Part shown: piece by piece, positions 1 to 6,378 of the stretch | How the letters are laid out: every line of letters begins with the position of its first letter | How positions within the stretch are numbered: position 1 is the stretch's first letter | Origin: Clostridia bacterium | GTDB lineage: Bacteria > Bacillota_A > Clostridia > Christensenellales > Aristaeellaceae | Assembly: GCA_017398245.1 (NCBI GenBank) | Contig: JAFQGN010000029.1 | Coordinates: forward strand, 1-12,445 | DNA: 12,445 nt | Direction of reading: 5' to 3' | Position numbers and translations under genes: made by a program | The notes under the pieces: generated by a model | The model's database searches: none | What the model saw: only the letters and a program-made list of their open reading frames with translations | What the model was told of the DNA's origin: nothing

Positions 1-213
1 CCCCTTGGCGGGGTTTCAGGGGCAGCGCCCCTGACGTATCCCCTGCCAGAGAGTCCAGAGAGGCGGAGCCTCTTTGGCAGAGGTCTGGGGACAGGGGCCT
101 CAGCGTTCCCCCGTGCGCAGGGTTTCCAAAGGGACAGAGTCCCTTTGGCGGGAGTCCAGAGGGCAGAGCCCTCTGGCAGGGTGCAGGGGGCAGAGCCCCC
201 GCCCCCGTTCCCC
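1..213. repeat. Array of five short hairpins (repeat family copy A) at the 3' side of the GNAT gene
   Basis: Five perfect inverted repeats with three-base loops follow one another: 17-33 (7 bp, loop AGC), 59-73 (6 bp, loop GGA), 126-148 (10 bp, arm CCAAAGGGAC, loop AGA), 156-176 (9 bp, arm CCAGAGGGC, loop AGA) and 186-200 (6 bp, arm GGGGGC, loop AGA). The linkers resemble each other (GGAGTCC, GCAGGGTGCA). The right end, a CCCC run ending at 213, lies 7 nt from the stop codon of the leftward acetyltransferase gene. Two related copies occur at 7855-7925 and 8212-8278. No believable gene lies in 1-220. The array may act as a 3' UTR structure or terminator for the acetyltransferase gene, although no T-run follows the hairpins. 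Confidence 0.85.
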
Positions 214-220
214 TGCGTGA

Positions 221-910
221 TCAGAGTTTATGCAGGTATTCGGAGCGGACGAAGACGGTGTATTCCCGATCCAGCTCGAAGCCGAGTTCCTCAGCAAGGG
301 CGCGGGAAGCGGGGTTCTGGGCATCCCAATGGGGTGTGAGGCCCTTGAGCGCGCAGCGGCGCATGAGCCCGGCAGTACAGGCGCGCGCGAGGCCCTTGCG
401 GCGATGGGCGGGAAGGGTGGCGACGTCCACCTCGATCTCACCGCGGAAGGTGATAAAAGAGGATGCCGCGCTGACGATCTCATCGCCCACTCGCACGGCG
501 CATCCAACGCCCTCGCGCTCAAAGGCTTCGGGCGATGTATACTGGCGGCCGTGGCCGAAAGGGTTGAGGGATACATCGGCCGCGCACATGGAAGAGAGCA
601 GATAGCCCGGGGGCAGCTGTTCTTCCAGGCGCATGAGGTGCTTGGTATCCGAAAGAAGCGGCGTGGGGCGCATGGCCCAGCGGGTGGCGGAGGCATATTC
701 CGGATCGTGCCGGGCGAGGGCTTCCTGCCAGGCATCGCTCATGGGCACGACGATGCGGTTTTTGTAATTGCCCTGCAGATAGCTCCACAGCTTGGCATTG
801 GGTCGGCCAAAGCAATAACACATGCCGGCAACGGCGATATAGCCGCTGTCGTCCACGCGCAGGTCTCCAAAGACGCCGGATTTGCAGGCTCTGAGCAAAA
901 GTGCATCCAT
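221..910 (-). CDS. GNAT-family N-acetyltransferase
   Basis: This 229-residue protein has an acetyl-CoA-binding GNAT fold in its C-terminal half. A beta strand with EVDVATLP (160-167) leads into the pyrophosphate loop HRRKGLA (169-175), then a helix, and then the typical NPASRALAEELGFE end (199-212). The N-terminal part (1-130) is specific to a subgroup; the architecture resembles the Pfam GNAT_acetyltran family of about 230-260 residues. The acceptor substrate cannot be read from the sequence. The ATG at 910 is preceded by an AGAGGAGA ribosome binding site at about 10 nt. The gene is last in a leftward cluster, 29 nt after the cation transporter gene, so co-transcription is likely. A hairpin array begins 7 nt past its stop. 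Confidence 0.88.
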   Translation of the reverse strand: MDALLLRACKSGVFGDLRVDDSGYIAVAGMCYCFGRPNAKLWSYLQGNYKNRIVVPMSDAWQEALARHDPEYASATRWAMRPTPLLSDTKHLMRLEEQLPPGYLLSSMCAADVSLNPFGHGRQYTSPEAFEREGVGCAVRVGDEIVSAASSFITFRGEIEVDVATLPAHRRKGLARACTAGLMRRCALKGLTPHWDAQNPASRALAEELGFELDREYTVFVRSEYLHKL

Positions 911-939
911 AAAAGGGTATTCTCCTCTTTTGTAAATCT

Positions 940-2097
940 TCAGCCGGTGAAGCTCTTGTCGATTTCGATAACGGCAAAGTACTGATCGCCCAGAAGCCGC
1001 ACGCGCGCGCTGAGTTCTTCGGTGAGCTGGCGGTCGGAAAGGCGATAATGATGCGGGGCGACGACATCAAAAATGAGATTGGTGTGCGTCGGGCCGGGGA
1101 CCATGCGGAAATCGTGCATGGTGAGGACGGGGTCAAATTCGCGCACCAGATCTTTGATGCGATGGTACATTTCGCTGATCTGGCTGTCGCTGGTCTGCAC
1201 GGGGTCCATATGGATGGTAGCAAAGCAGCCCAGCTGCTCTTTCAGGGCGCGCTCGGCGTTATCCACTACATCGTGCAGGGCGAGAAGATCTCCCTCGACG
1301 GGGACTTCGGCGTGCAGGCTGACCATGAGGCGGCCTGCGCCGTAATCGTGCACGATGAGATCGTGCACGGCGCGGATATCCGGAAAGCCGAGGACGATCT
1401 TTTCGATACGCTCGACCAGCTCCTTATCCGGCGCGTGGCCGAGCAGCTCGTCCACGGTATCTTTGGCCGAGGAAAAGCCGGATTTCAGGATGAAGAGCGA
1501 GACGAGCAGGCCGCACCAGCCGTCGATATGCCAGTTCCAGACGTGCGAGGCGAGCATGGAGACGAGCACGAGCAAAGTGGCGACGGTATCGGAAAGGCTG
1601 TCCGTCGCGCAGGCCTTGAGCGGCGCGGAGGAGATGCGCTCTCCCACGGCGCGGTTATAGGCGTACATATACCCTTTGACCAGAACGCTGAGCACGAGGA
1701 TAGCCGCGGGCAGGGCGCCAAAGGCCACCGGCTGGGGATTGCGGATGGCATCGACCGAGGAGGTGAGCAACTCGTAGCCCGTGAGCAGGATGAGGCCGGA
1801 AATGACGAGGCCTGTGATATGCTCCATGCGGCCGTGGCCGAAGGGATGGTCCGGATCGGGCTTTTGACCGGCGAGGCGGAAGCCCACGATGGTGATGATG
1901 GAGGAGGCCGCGTCGGTCAGGTTATTGAAGGCATCGGCCATGACGGCGATGGACGAGGCCATGAGCCCGGCGAGCAGCTTTACGGCAAAGAGCAGAAGGT
2001 TCAGCGCAATGCCGAGCGCGCCGCACAGGGCGCCATAAAAGCCGCGGGGATCAGCCTTTTTTTCGGGCGAAAACAGGCGGGTAAGCAAAGTGAGCAC
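940..2097 (-). CDS. Cation diffusion facilitator (CDF) family efflux protein, probably Mn2+
   Basis: This is a 385-residue integral membrane metal/proton antiporter of the CDF family. About six membrane segments span residues 20-210. The intramembrane metal site is NNLTD (N58, D62) in TM2 and DSLSD (D166, D170) in TM5. The usual zinc-type histidines are absent, and this N-D/D-D set matches the manganese exporters of the MntE type, so Mn2+ (possibly Fe2+) is inferred. The loop motif HPFGHGRMEH (84-93) is standard for the family. The cytoplasmic part looks like two successive ferredoxin-like domains (about 225-300 and 310-382), each beginning with a hydrophobic strand around an HD pair (H245-D246, H328-D329). 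The start is GTG at 2097, because an in-frame TGA lies just upstream; an AAAGGTG box sits 13 nt away. It follows the dipeptidase gene by 88 nt. No yybP-ykoY manganese riboswitch is seen upstream. Confidence 0.92.
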   Translation of the reverse strand: MLTLLTRLFSPEKKADPRGFYGALCGALGIALNLLLFAVKLLAGLMASSIAVMADAFNNLTDAASSIITIVGFRLAGQKPDPDHPFGHGRMEHITGLVISGLILLTGYELLTSSVDAIRNPQPVAFGALPAAILVLSVLVKGYMYAYNRAVGERISSAPLKACATDSLSDTVATLLVLVSMLASHVWNWHIDGWCGLLVSLFILKSGFSSAKDTVDELLGHAPDKELVERIEKIVLGFPDIRAVHDLIVHDYGAGRLMVSLHAEVPVEGDLLALHDVVDNAERALKEQLGCFATIHMDPVQTSDSQISEMYHRIKDLVREFDPVLTMHDFRMVPGPTHTNLIFDVVAPHHYRLSDRQLTEELSARVRLLGDQYFAVIEIDKSFTG

Positions 2098-2185
2098 GGG
2101 GATGGATCAACACCTTTAAGCCGCCCGGAGAAACAGGCCCCGGTCGGCGGAAATTTTCAGCAATATGCTTTTGTTGGAACGCGGG

Positions 2186-3109
2186 TTATTTGATGGTGGC
2201 AGCGGCTTCGGCCTGCTTGAGCAGACGCCAGTAGTTGCCGCCGGCGATCTTTTCCACCTGCTGCTGGGTATAGCCGTGGTTGACGAGCAGATCGCAGAAG
2301 GCGGGCAGATAGGACGGGTCGTTCAGGCCCTCGGGCCAGGATTCGATGCCGTCGAAATCGGAACCGAAGCCCAGAACGTCTTCGCCGCCAAGTTCCATGA
2401 TGGCGTCCATATGGCGCAGGCAATCGTCCAGAGTGGCTTCGCCCTGTTCCACAAGGAAGTGGGTATAGAAGTTCAGGCCGATGAAGCCCTTCTTTTCGAT
2501 GATGGCCTTGACCTGTTCCTTGGTGAGGTTGCGGTGGATATTGCACAGGGGCTTATAGTTGGAATGGCTGGCGACCGGCGGAAGGGAAGCGTGGTCGATG
2601 ACATCCCAGAAGCCCTTTTCGCTGAGGTGGGAGACGTCGGCGCAGACGCCGCGGGCGTCCATCTCCCTGAGCAGATGCAGGCCGAAGGGCTTGAGGCCGG
2701 GGCCGTCCTGCGCAGAGGGGTAGGCGATCTCGTTTTCGTTGTTCCAGGTCAGCGCGATGAGACGCAGATGATAGCGGGAATGGAATTCATCCAGACGGGC
2801 GATGCTGCCCTCCAGAATTTCGCCGCCTTCGATGGAGAGGACGGCGCCGGGGGCTTCGGGCATTTCATCGGGCAGAAGGCCTTCGTAGATCTTCACGCCC
2901 ACTTTTTCGCGGTTTTCGAGCATGGCGACAGCCTTTTTATAGGGCTCGCCCGCCGGGCCGCGGCCGCCGGCGAACATGGCAAGGGTCTGCAGGCAGACGT
3001 TGCCGTCCTTAAGGCGCTGGGCGGTGACCTGACAGGTTTGCGGGTCGCGGTTGCCTACTCCGATGGAGAACAGGGTATCGCAATGGGCGTCGGCAATTTT
3101 CCACTTCAT
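2186..3109 (-). CDS. Membrane dipeptidase / renal dipeptidase family (peptidase M19)
   Basis: The product is a 307-residue zinc dipeptidase of the M19 family, which hydrolyses dipeptides, often including those with a D-residue at the C-terminal position. The binuclear zinc ligands align well with human DPEP1: H9 and D11 in AHCDT, E94 in SIEGGE, H161 in DVSH and H182 in ASHSN. The 21-residue gap between the last two equals the human spacing. R193 (HRNLT) and D251 (GFGSDFDG) match the substrate-binding arginine and the catalytic-region aspartate. There is no signal peptide, so unlike the animal enzyme it should be cytoplasmic. The ATG at 3109 has an AAAGGA box about 11 nt away and a good promoter at 3154-3182. 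It is the first gene of the leftward cluster with the CDF transporter and the acetyltransferase. Confidence 0.93.
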   Translation of the reverse strand: MKWKIADAHCDTLFSIGVGNRDPQTCQVTAQRLKDGNVCLQTLAMFAGGRGPAGEPYKKAVAMLENREKVGVKIYEGLLPDEMPEAPGAVLSIEGGEILEGSIARLDEFHSRYHLRLIALTWNNENEIAYPSAQDGPGLKPFGLHLLREMDARGVCADVSHLSEKGFWDVIDHASLPPVASHSNYKPLCNIHRNLTKEQVKAIIEKKGFIGLNFYTHFLVEQGEATLDDCLRHMDAIMELGGEDVLGFGSDFDGIESWPEGLNDPSYLPAFCDLLVNHGYTQQQVEKIAGGNYWRLLKQAEAAATIK

Positions 3110-3153
3110 ATATATGCAGTCCTTTCGTTTGAGAAGATGAAGATTTATGTTAA

Positions 3154-3182
3154 ATTATACCGCAAGGCTCCGTTTTCGGCAA
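3154..3182 (-). promoter_or_regulatory. SigA-type promoter of the dipeptidase gene
   Basis: On the minus strand, TTGCCG (3182-3177) and a perfect TATAAT (3159-3154) are separated by 17 nt. The -10 box ends 45 nt before the ATG at 3109. It stands back to back with the CHR operon promoter at 3232-3261. Confidence 0.75.
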
Positions 3183-3231
3183 TACAAAAGTCTGCCGGAG
3201 GCGGATTTTCGTGAAATTTTCCTTCTCTTTG

Positions 3232-3261
3232 CTGACAGGAGGCGCGCAGGGGACGTATAAT
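3232..3261 (+). promoter_or_regulatory. SigA-type promoter of the CHR transporter operon
   Basis: CTGACA (3232-3237) and a perfect TATAAT (3256-3261) are separated by 18 nt. Transcription should begin near 3268, leaving a leader of about 20 nt before the ATG at 3288. No operator palindrome stands out between the two divergent promoters. Confidence 0.78.
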
Positions 3262-3287
3262 AGGGAAACAGAAAGGGGCGCGCAAGG

Positions 3288-3854
3288 ATGAACGGGAAGA
3301 CGAACAAGCTTTTGCAGCTGTTTCTTACCACTTTATATATCAGCTCGTGCACATTCGGCGGCGGGTTCGTGATCGTGACGTTCATGAAGAGAAAGTTTGT
3401 GGACGAGTACGGCTGGATCAGCGAGCCGGAAATGCTGGACCTGACCGCGCTGGCGCAATCCTCTCCCGGGGCGATCGCCGTGAACGCGGCGATACTGGTG
3501 GGCTGGAAGGTCGGCGGGTTCGCGGGTATGCTCTCGGCCGTGCTGGGGACGATCATACCGCCGATGGTGATCATTTCGGTCATTTCGCTGTTTTATGCGG
3601 CGTTTGCGGCGAACAAATATGTGGCGCTGGCGCTGCGCGGGATGCAGGCGGGCGTTGCGGCGGTGATACTGGACGTGGTCTGCTCGCTGGGGGCGAATGT
3701 GCTCAAGCAGTCTTCGCCGTGGAATTACGTGGTGATGCTGAGCGCGTTCGTGGCAACGTTTATTTTCAAGGTGAATGTGGTGTGGATCATTCTGGCCGCA
3801 GGCGTGATCGGCATCGTGCGCGCGATGGCTGCGCGGAAAGGGGCCGGCGCTTAA
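3288..3854 (+). CDS. Split CHR-family (chromate) transporter, first subunit
   Basis: This 188-residue hydrophobic protein is one half of the CHR ion transporter family. FGGG (23-26) lies in the first membrane segment, and the loop motif PGAIAVNAA (60-68) is typical of CHR domains. Four to five further membrane segments follow. Family members are either single chains of about 400 residues or, as here and in Bacillus, two genes for half-length proteins that work together. Chromate is the named substrate of characterised members, but sulfate or other anions are possible in an anaerobe. The ATG at 3288 has an AAAGGGG box 9 nt upstream and follows a strong promoter. The partner gene begins 72 nt downstream. 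Confidence 0.9.
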   Translation: MNGKTNKLLQLFLTTLYISSCTFGGGFVIVTFMKRKFVDEYGWISEPEMLDLTALAQSSPGAIAVNAAILVGWKVGGFAGMLSAVLGTIIPPMVIISVISLFYAAFAANKYVALALRGMQAGVAAVILDVVCSLGANVLKQSSPWNYVVMLSAFVATFIFKVNVVWIILAAGVIGIVRAMAARKGAGA

Positions 3855-3926
3855 GGTGGGGCTCATCGGAAGGCGCAGGCGCTGTTTTTTAGGGCTGAAT
3901 TGCGGACGGAAGGAGGCGGGCATGCT

Positions 3927-4484
3927 GTGATCGGACGTTTATTTCTTGCATTTGCGCAGATCGGGCTGTTTTCCATTGGCGGCGGGTACGCGGCGATGCC
4001 GCTGATCCAAGAGCAGGCGGTGGAGCTGAACAAATGGCTGACAATGGCCGAGTTCGGCGATTTGGTGACGATCGCGGAGATGACGCCGGGGCCGATCGCG
4101 CTGAACGCGGCGACGTTTGTGGGCACGCGCATGGCGGGCATAGCGGGGGCGATCGCGGCGACGATCGGCTGCATAACGCCTTCGTTGCTGATCGTATCCG
4201 CGCTGGCGTTCATCTATTTTAAGTACAGAAAGCTCAGCGCGCTGCAGAGCATACTGGGGTCCTTGCGCCCGGCGGTGGTGGCGCTGATCGCAAGCGCGGG
4301 GCTGGGTATCCTCAAAAATGTCGTGTTCGGCGGAGGCGCGGCCGCGTTTGTGCATGTGGATTGGATCGGCACGGGGCTGTTTGCGGCAGCGTTTGCCGTG
4401 CTGCGGTGGAAAAAGCCGAACCCGATCCTCGTGATGAGCGCGTGCGGCGCGCTGGGACTGATCGGCTATTCGATATTTCAATGA
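3927..4484 (+). CDS. Split CHR-family (chromate) transporter, second subunit
   Basis: This is a 185-residue paralogue of the preceding subunit and carries the same family signatures: GGG at 18-20 in the first membrane segment and TPGPIALNAATFVG (53-66). The start is placed at GTG 3927 because AGGAGG at 3911-3916 lies 10 nt upstream. A TTG at 3900 in the same frame has no ribosome binding site, and an ATG at 3922 in another frame stops at once. The length agrees with single-domain CHR proteins. In the characterised short-chain pairs both halves are needed for transport and are thought to insert in opposite orientations. The dehydrogenase gene follows after 21 nt, so the three genes form an operon. 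Confidence 0.9.
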   Translation: MIGRLFLAFAQIGLFSIGGGYAAMPLIQEQAVELNKWLTMAEFGDLVTIAEMTPGPIALNAATFVGTRMAGIAGAIAATIGCITPSLLIVSALAFIYFKYRKLSALQSILGSLRPAVVALIASAGLGILKNVVFGGGAAAFVHVDWIGTGLFAAAFAVLRWKKPNPILVMSACGALGLIGYSIFQ

Positions 4485-4505
4485 GGCAAAGGAGGGCTTT
4501 GGCCC

Positions 4506-5405
4506 ATGGAACGCGTACTGATCACCGGGCTGACGGGCCGAAGCGGCACGTATTTTTTGCAGGAGCTGGCCGCGCAGCCGCCCGAGGGCATGCGCTTTGC
4601 GGCGATCGTGCGGCCGACATCGGACACGGCGGCGATCGGGCAGAGCGGGCTGGAGATCGACTTGCGCAAGGGGACGCTGTATGACGAGGCGTTTTTGCGC
4701 GAGGCAACGCGCGGGGTCGACACGCTATTGCACATTGCAGGGACGCGCAAATCTCTGAAGCTGGTTCGCGCGGCGGTGGAAAACGGCGCAAAACGGCTGA
4801 TTTTGGTGCACACGACGGGGATCTTTTCCAAATACCAGTCTGCAAAGGCGGATTATATCGCCATTGAAGAGGGGATCCGCGAGCTGATCGCAGGAAAAGG
4901 AATTTCTCTGACGATACTGCGGCCGACGATGATCTACGGAAGCGCGAACGACGGGACGATTGCTAAATTCTTCGGCATGGTGAAGAGGCTGCCGGTGATC
5001 CCGCTGGTGGGCGGCGGGCATTATGCGCTGCAGCCCGTGCATCAGAGCGACCTGGGGCGCGCATATTATCAGGTTCTGGTGCATGCGCAGGAGACGGCGG
5101 GGAAGGAATACAACCTTTCCGGCGGGACGAAGATCGACTTTATCGATCTGATGAAGGAGATCGGCCGCGTGACAGGAAAGAAGCCGGTATTTGTGCCGGT
5201 GCCGGTGGGGCTGGCGCACGGCGCGGCGCGCGCGGTGTTTGCGCTGAGCCGGGGAAAGGCGGATTACCGGGAGAAGGTTTTGCGCATGGCAGAGGACAGG
5301 AGCTTCAGCCACGAAAAGGCCGCGCGGGATTTCGGCTATGCGCCGATGCCGCTTGCAAAGGGGCTTCTGCTGGAAGCGAAAGCCATACAAAAGGCCGAAA
5401 AATAA
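4506..5405 (+). CDS. Atypical SDR / NmrA-like NAD(P)-dependent oxidoreductase or epimerase
   Basis: This 299-residue protein has an N-terminal Rossmann fold with the dinucleotide motif TGLTGRSG (7-14, TGxxGxxG). A YxxxK catalytic pair is visible (Y110, K114), and RPTMIYG (139-145) is a typical extended/atypical SDR element. The C-terminal part (about 170-290) would form the substrate domain, as in nucleotide-sugar epimerase-like proteins. No substrate can be assigned. A strong AAAGGAGGG box at 4488-4496 lies 9 nt before the ATG. It shares an operon with the CHR transporter pair. Whether it serves the transporter is unknown; a reductase role towards the transported ion would be speculation. 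Confidence 0.82.
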   Translation: MERVLITGLTGRSGTYFLQELAAQPPEGMRFAAIVRPTSDTAAIGQSGLEIDLRKGTLYDEAFLREATRGVDTLLHIAGTRKSLKLVRAAVENGAKRLILVHTTGIFSKYQSAKADYIAIEEGIRELIAGKGISLTILRPTMIYGSANDGTIAKFFGMVKRLPVIPLVGGGHYALQPVHQSDLGRAYYQVLVHAQETAGKEYNLSGGTKIDFIDLMKEIGRVTGKKPVFVPVPVGLAHGAARAVFALSRGKADYREKVLRMAEDRSFSHEKAARDFGYAPMPLAKGLLLEAKAIQKAEK

Positions 5406-5415
5406 CATAAAAAAC

Positions 5416-5444
5416 TTGCACTACAGGGGCGAACGTGTTAGACT
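5416..5444 (+). promoter_or_regulatory. Promoter of the pyrR-uraA unit
   Basis: TTGCAC (5416-5421) and TAGACT (5439-5444) have a 17-nt spacer. The start would fall near 5451, about 11 nt before the PyrR-binding hairpin, which fits an attenuated leader. The -10 box sits inside the short inverted repeat GTTAGACTAAC (5437-5447). Confidence 0.65.
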
Positions 5445-5461
5445 AACCCCCGGAGCAGAAA

Positions 5462-5501
5462 GTTCTTTAAGATCGGTACCGTGATGCCGACAAGAGCGAA
5501 C
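5462..5501 (+). promoter_or_regulatory. PyrR-binding RNA hairpin (pyr attenuator leader)
   Basis: The leader starts with GTTCTTTAA (5462-5470), a block conserved in PyrR-binding loops. An inner stem TCGG (5473-5476) pairs with CCGA (5487-5490) and encloses CCGTGA (5479-5484), which fits the CNGNGA terminal loop described for PyrR sites. The outer stem is GTTC (5462-5465) with GAAC (5498-5501). PyrR bound to UMP should stabilise this hairpin and favour the terminator at 5544-5576. A possible competing antiterminator pairs CACC/GGGC (5508-5515) with GCCC (5545-5548) and GGTG (5553-5556), leaving a 4-nt bulge; that pairing is inference. Confidence 0.8.
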
Positions 5502-5543
5502 ATACCGCACCGGGCGCGCGCCCGTGTGTCAAGCAAGTATGCA

Positions 5544-5576
5544 AGCCCTGCCGGTGAGCGGCGGGGCTGTTTTTTT
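5544..5576 (+). terminator. Attenuator terminator in the pyrR leader
   Basis: AGCCCTGCCG (5544-5553) pairs with CGGCGGGGCT (5559-5568) across a GTGAG loop, with one G-U pair, and seven T residues follow (5570-5576). It lies between the PyrR hairpin and the pyrR start codon, so it is a regulated rather than a final terminator. Confidence 0.88.
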
Positions 5577-5617
5577 ATTGCCCGCGATGCGTTTTTGCGA
5601 AAAAGGGGGTGCGCGCG

Positions 5618-6163
5618 ATGGCGGAGAGGATCAAGGCCGAGATCATGGACGAGGCCGCGCTGGGCCGCGCGCTGACACGAATGGCGCACGAGATCACCGA
5701 GCGCAACCACGGAACAGAGGATCTGGTTCTGGTAGGCGTGCTGAGCCGGGGCAAGGTGCTGGCGCAGAGGCTGGCCAAGGCGATAGAACGCTTCGAAGGC
5801 GTGAGCCTGCCCTGCGGCGAGCTGGATATCAACCATTACCGGGATGATCTGGCAGCCGGGGAGCAGAACCCTGTCCTTCGAAAGGCGGAGCTGCCGTTTT
5901 CCATTGTGAACAAAAAGGTTATCCTTGTAGACGACGTGCTGTACACCGGGCGCACGGTTCGCGCGGCGATCGAGGCCATTTTCGCCACGGGCCGCCCCAA
6001 GGGCATACAGCTGGCGATACTGATCGACCGCGGGCACAGGGAGCTGCCCATCCGCGCGGATTATGTGGGCAAGAGCATACCGACTTCGCACCAGGAGAAG
6101 GTGAGCGTGCGGATCCCGCCGTTTGACGAGGAGACGGCCGTGGTGCTGGTCGAAAGGGACTGA
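5618..6163 (+). CDS. pyrR: Bifunctional pyrimidine operon regulator / uracil phosphoribosyltransferase PyrR
   Basis: PyrR is an RNA-binding attenuation protein that also has uracil phosphoribosyltransferase activity. The ATG at 5618 gives 181 residues, the length of Bacillus subtilis PyrR; a GTG nine bases upstream overlaps the AAAAGGGGG ribosome binding site (5601-5609) and is rejected. The PRPP-binding signature VILVDDVLYTGRT is at 101-113, VLSRGK at 41-46 and DINHYRDD at 70-77, as in the family. Basic residues near the N- and C-terminal segments are available for RNA contact. Its own leader carries a PyrR hairpin and terminator, so it should be autoregulated by UMP/UTP. It precedes the uracil permease gene, as in Bacillus. 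Confidence 0.96.
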   Translation: MAERIKAEIMDEAALGRALTRMAHEITERNHGTEDLVLVGVLSRGKVLAQRLAKAIERFEGVSLPCGELDINHYRDDLAAGEQNPVLRKAELPFSIVNKKVILVDDVLYTGRTVRAAIEAIFATGRPKGIQLAILIDRGHRELPIRADYVGKSIPTSHQEKVSVRIPPFDEETAVVLVERD

Positions 6164-6175
6164 CGCGCAAAGCGC

Positions 6176-6274
6176 GTTCTTTCGAACATACGCAGCCGAG
6201 GGTTCCGGCAGCGAAGCACGGCGCGGGGGCAGCATGACGGAATGCCGGGCGCCGTGAGCCGCGTTCCCGCTTTT
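6176..6274 (+). promoter_or_regulatory. Probable decayed second pyr leader between pyrR and uraA
   Basis: GTTCTTT (6176-6182) is joined directly to CGAACATAC (6183-6191). In the pyrR leader the same two blocks (5462-5468 and 5497-5505) flank 28 nt that contain the PyrR-binding apex. Further on, a terminator-like stem has CGGGCGC (6246-6252) paired with GCG-TT-CCCG (6261-6269, TT bulged), a loop that again contains GTGAG, and then four T residues (6271-6274). The order matches the first leader: PyrR blocks, then a GTGAG-loop hairpin, then T residues. Without the apex PyrR should not bind, so this looks like a remnant, or a shortened element working another way. Confidence 0.5.
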
Positions 6275-6297
6275 ATGACGCGGGAGAGGATCATTTT

Positions 6298-6378
6298 ATG
6301 GAGACCAACGCTTTTCCGGAAGGGGTAAGCGCTGATCATATTATCAATTTACCAAAGGGGGATTTCTCTTATGGCTAA
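6298..6378 (+). CDS. Possible 26-residue leader ORF overlapping the uraA start
   Basis: An ATG at 6298 lies 8 nt after GGAGAGG (6283-6289) and opens a 26-codon frame beginning METNAFPEG and ending KGDFSYG. Its TAA (6376-6378) overlaps the first eight bases of uraA, whose ATG is at 6371. This layout would suit translational coupling or a leader peptide. uraA also has its own AAAGGGGG box (6354-6361), which lies inside this frame. I do not recognise the peptide, and chance is a real alternative at this length. Confidence 0.35.
   Translation: METNAFPEGVSADHIINLPKGDFSYG

Noticed and set aside
1..213. CRISPR array, because of regularly spaced short repeats
   Set aside because: The units are self-complementary hairpins of different sequence and uneven spacing, with no unique spacers of constant length and no cas genes.
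230..985. 251-codon plus-strand frame opposite the acetyltransferase, and similar long frames opposite the CDF, dipeptidase and spoIID genes
   Set aside because: They are antisense shadows of well-supported genes in GC-rich DNA, with no ribosome sites and no family motifs.
2098..2185. Possible manganese (yybP-ykoY) riboswitch before the CDF gene
   Set aside because: The 88-nt gap is short and shows no recognisable conserved yybP-ykoY loops; the gene is probably transcribed from the dipeptidase promoter.
3855..3926. Terminator between the two CHR genes (GCGCAGGCGC followed by six T residues near 3881-3890)
   Set aside because: The stem would be four pairs around a two-base loop, too tight and weak, and the two subunits need co-expression.
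6183..6196. CGAACATACGCAG resembling a LexA (SOS) box
   Set aside because: Only the left half matches the Gram-positive CGAAC-N4-GTTCG consensus; the right half is missing, and the same bases are better explained as part of the pyr leader copy.
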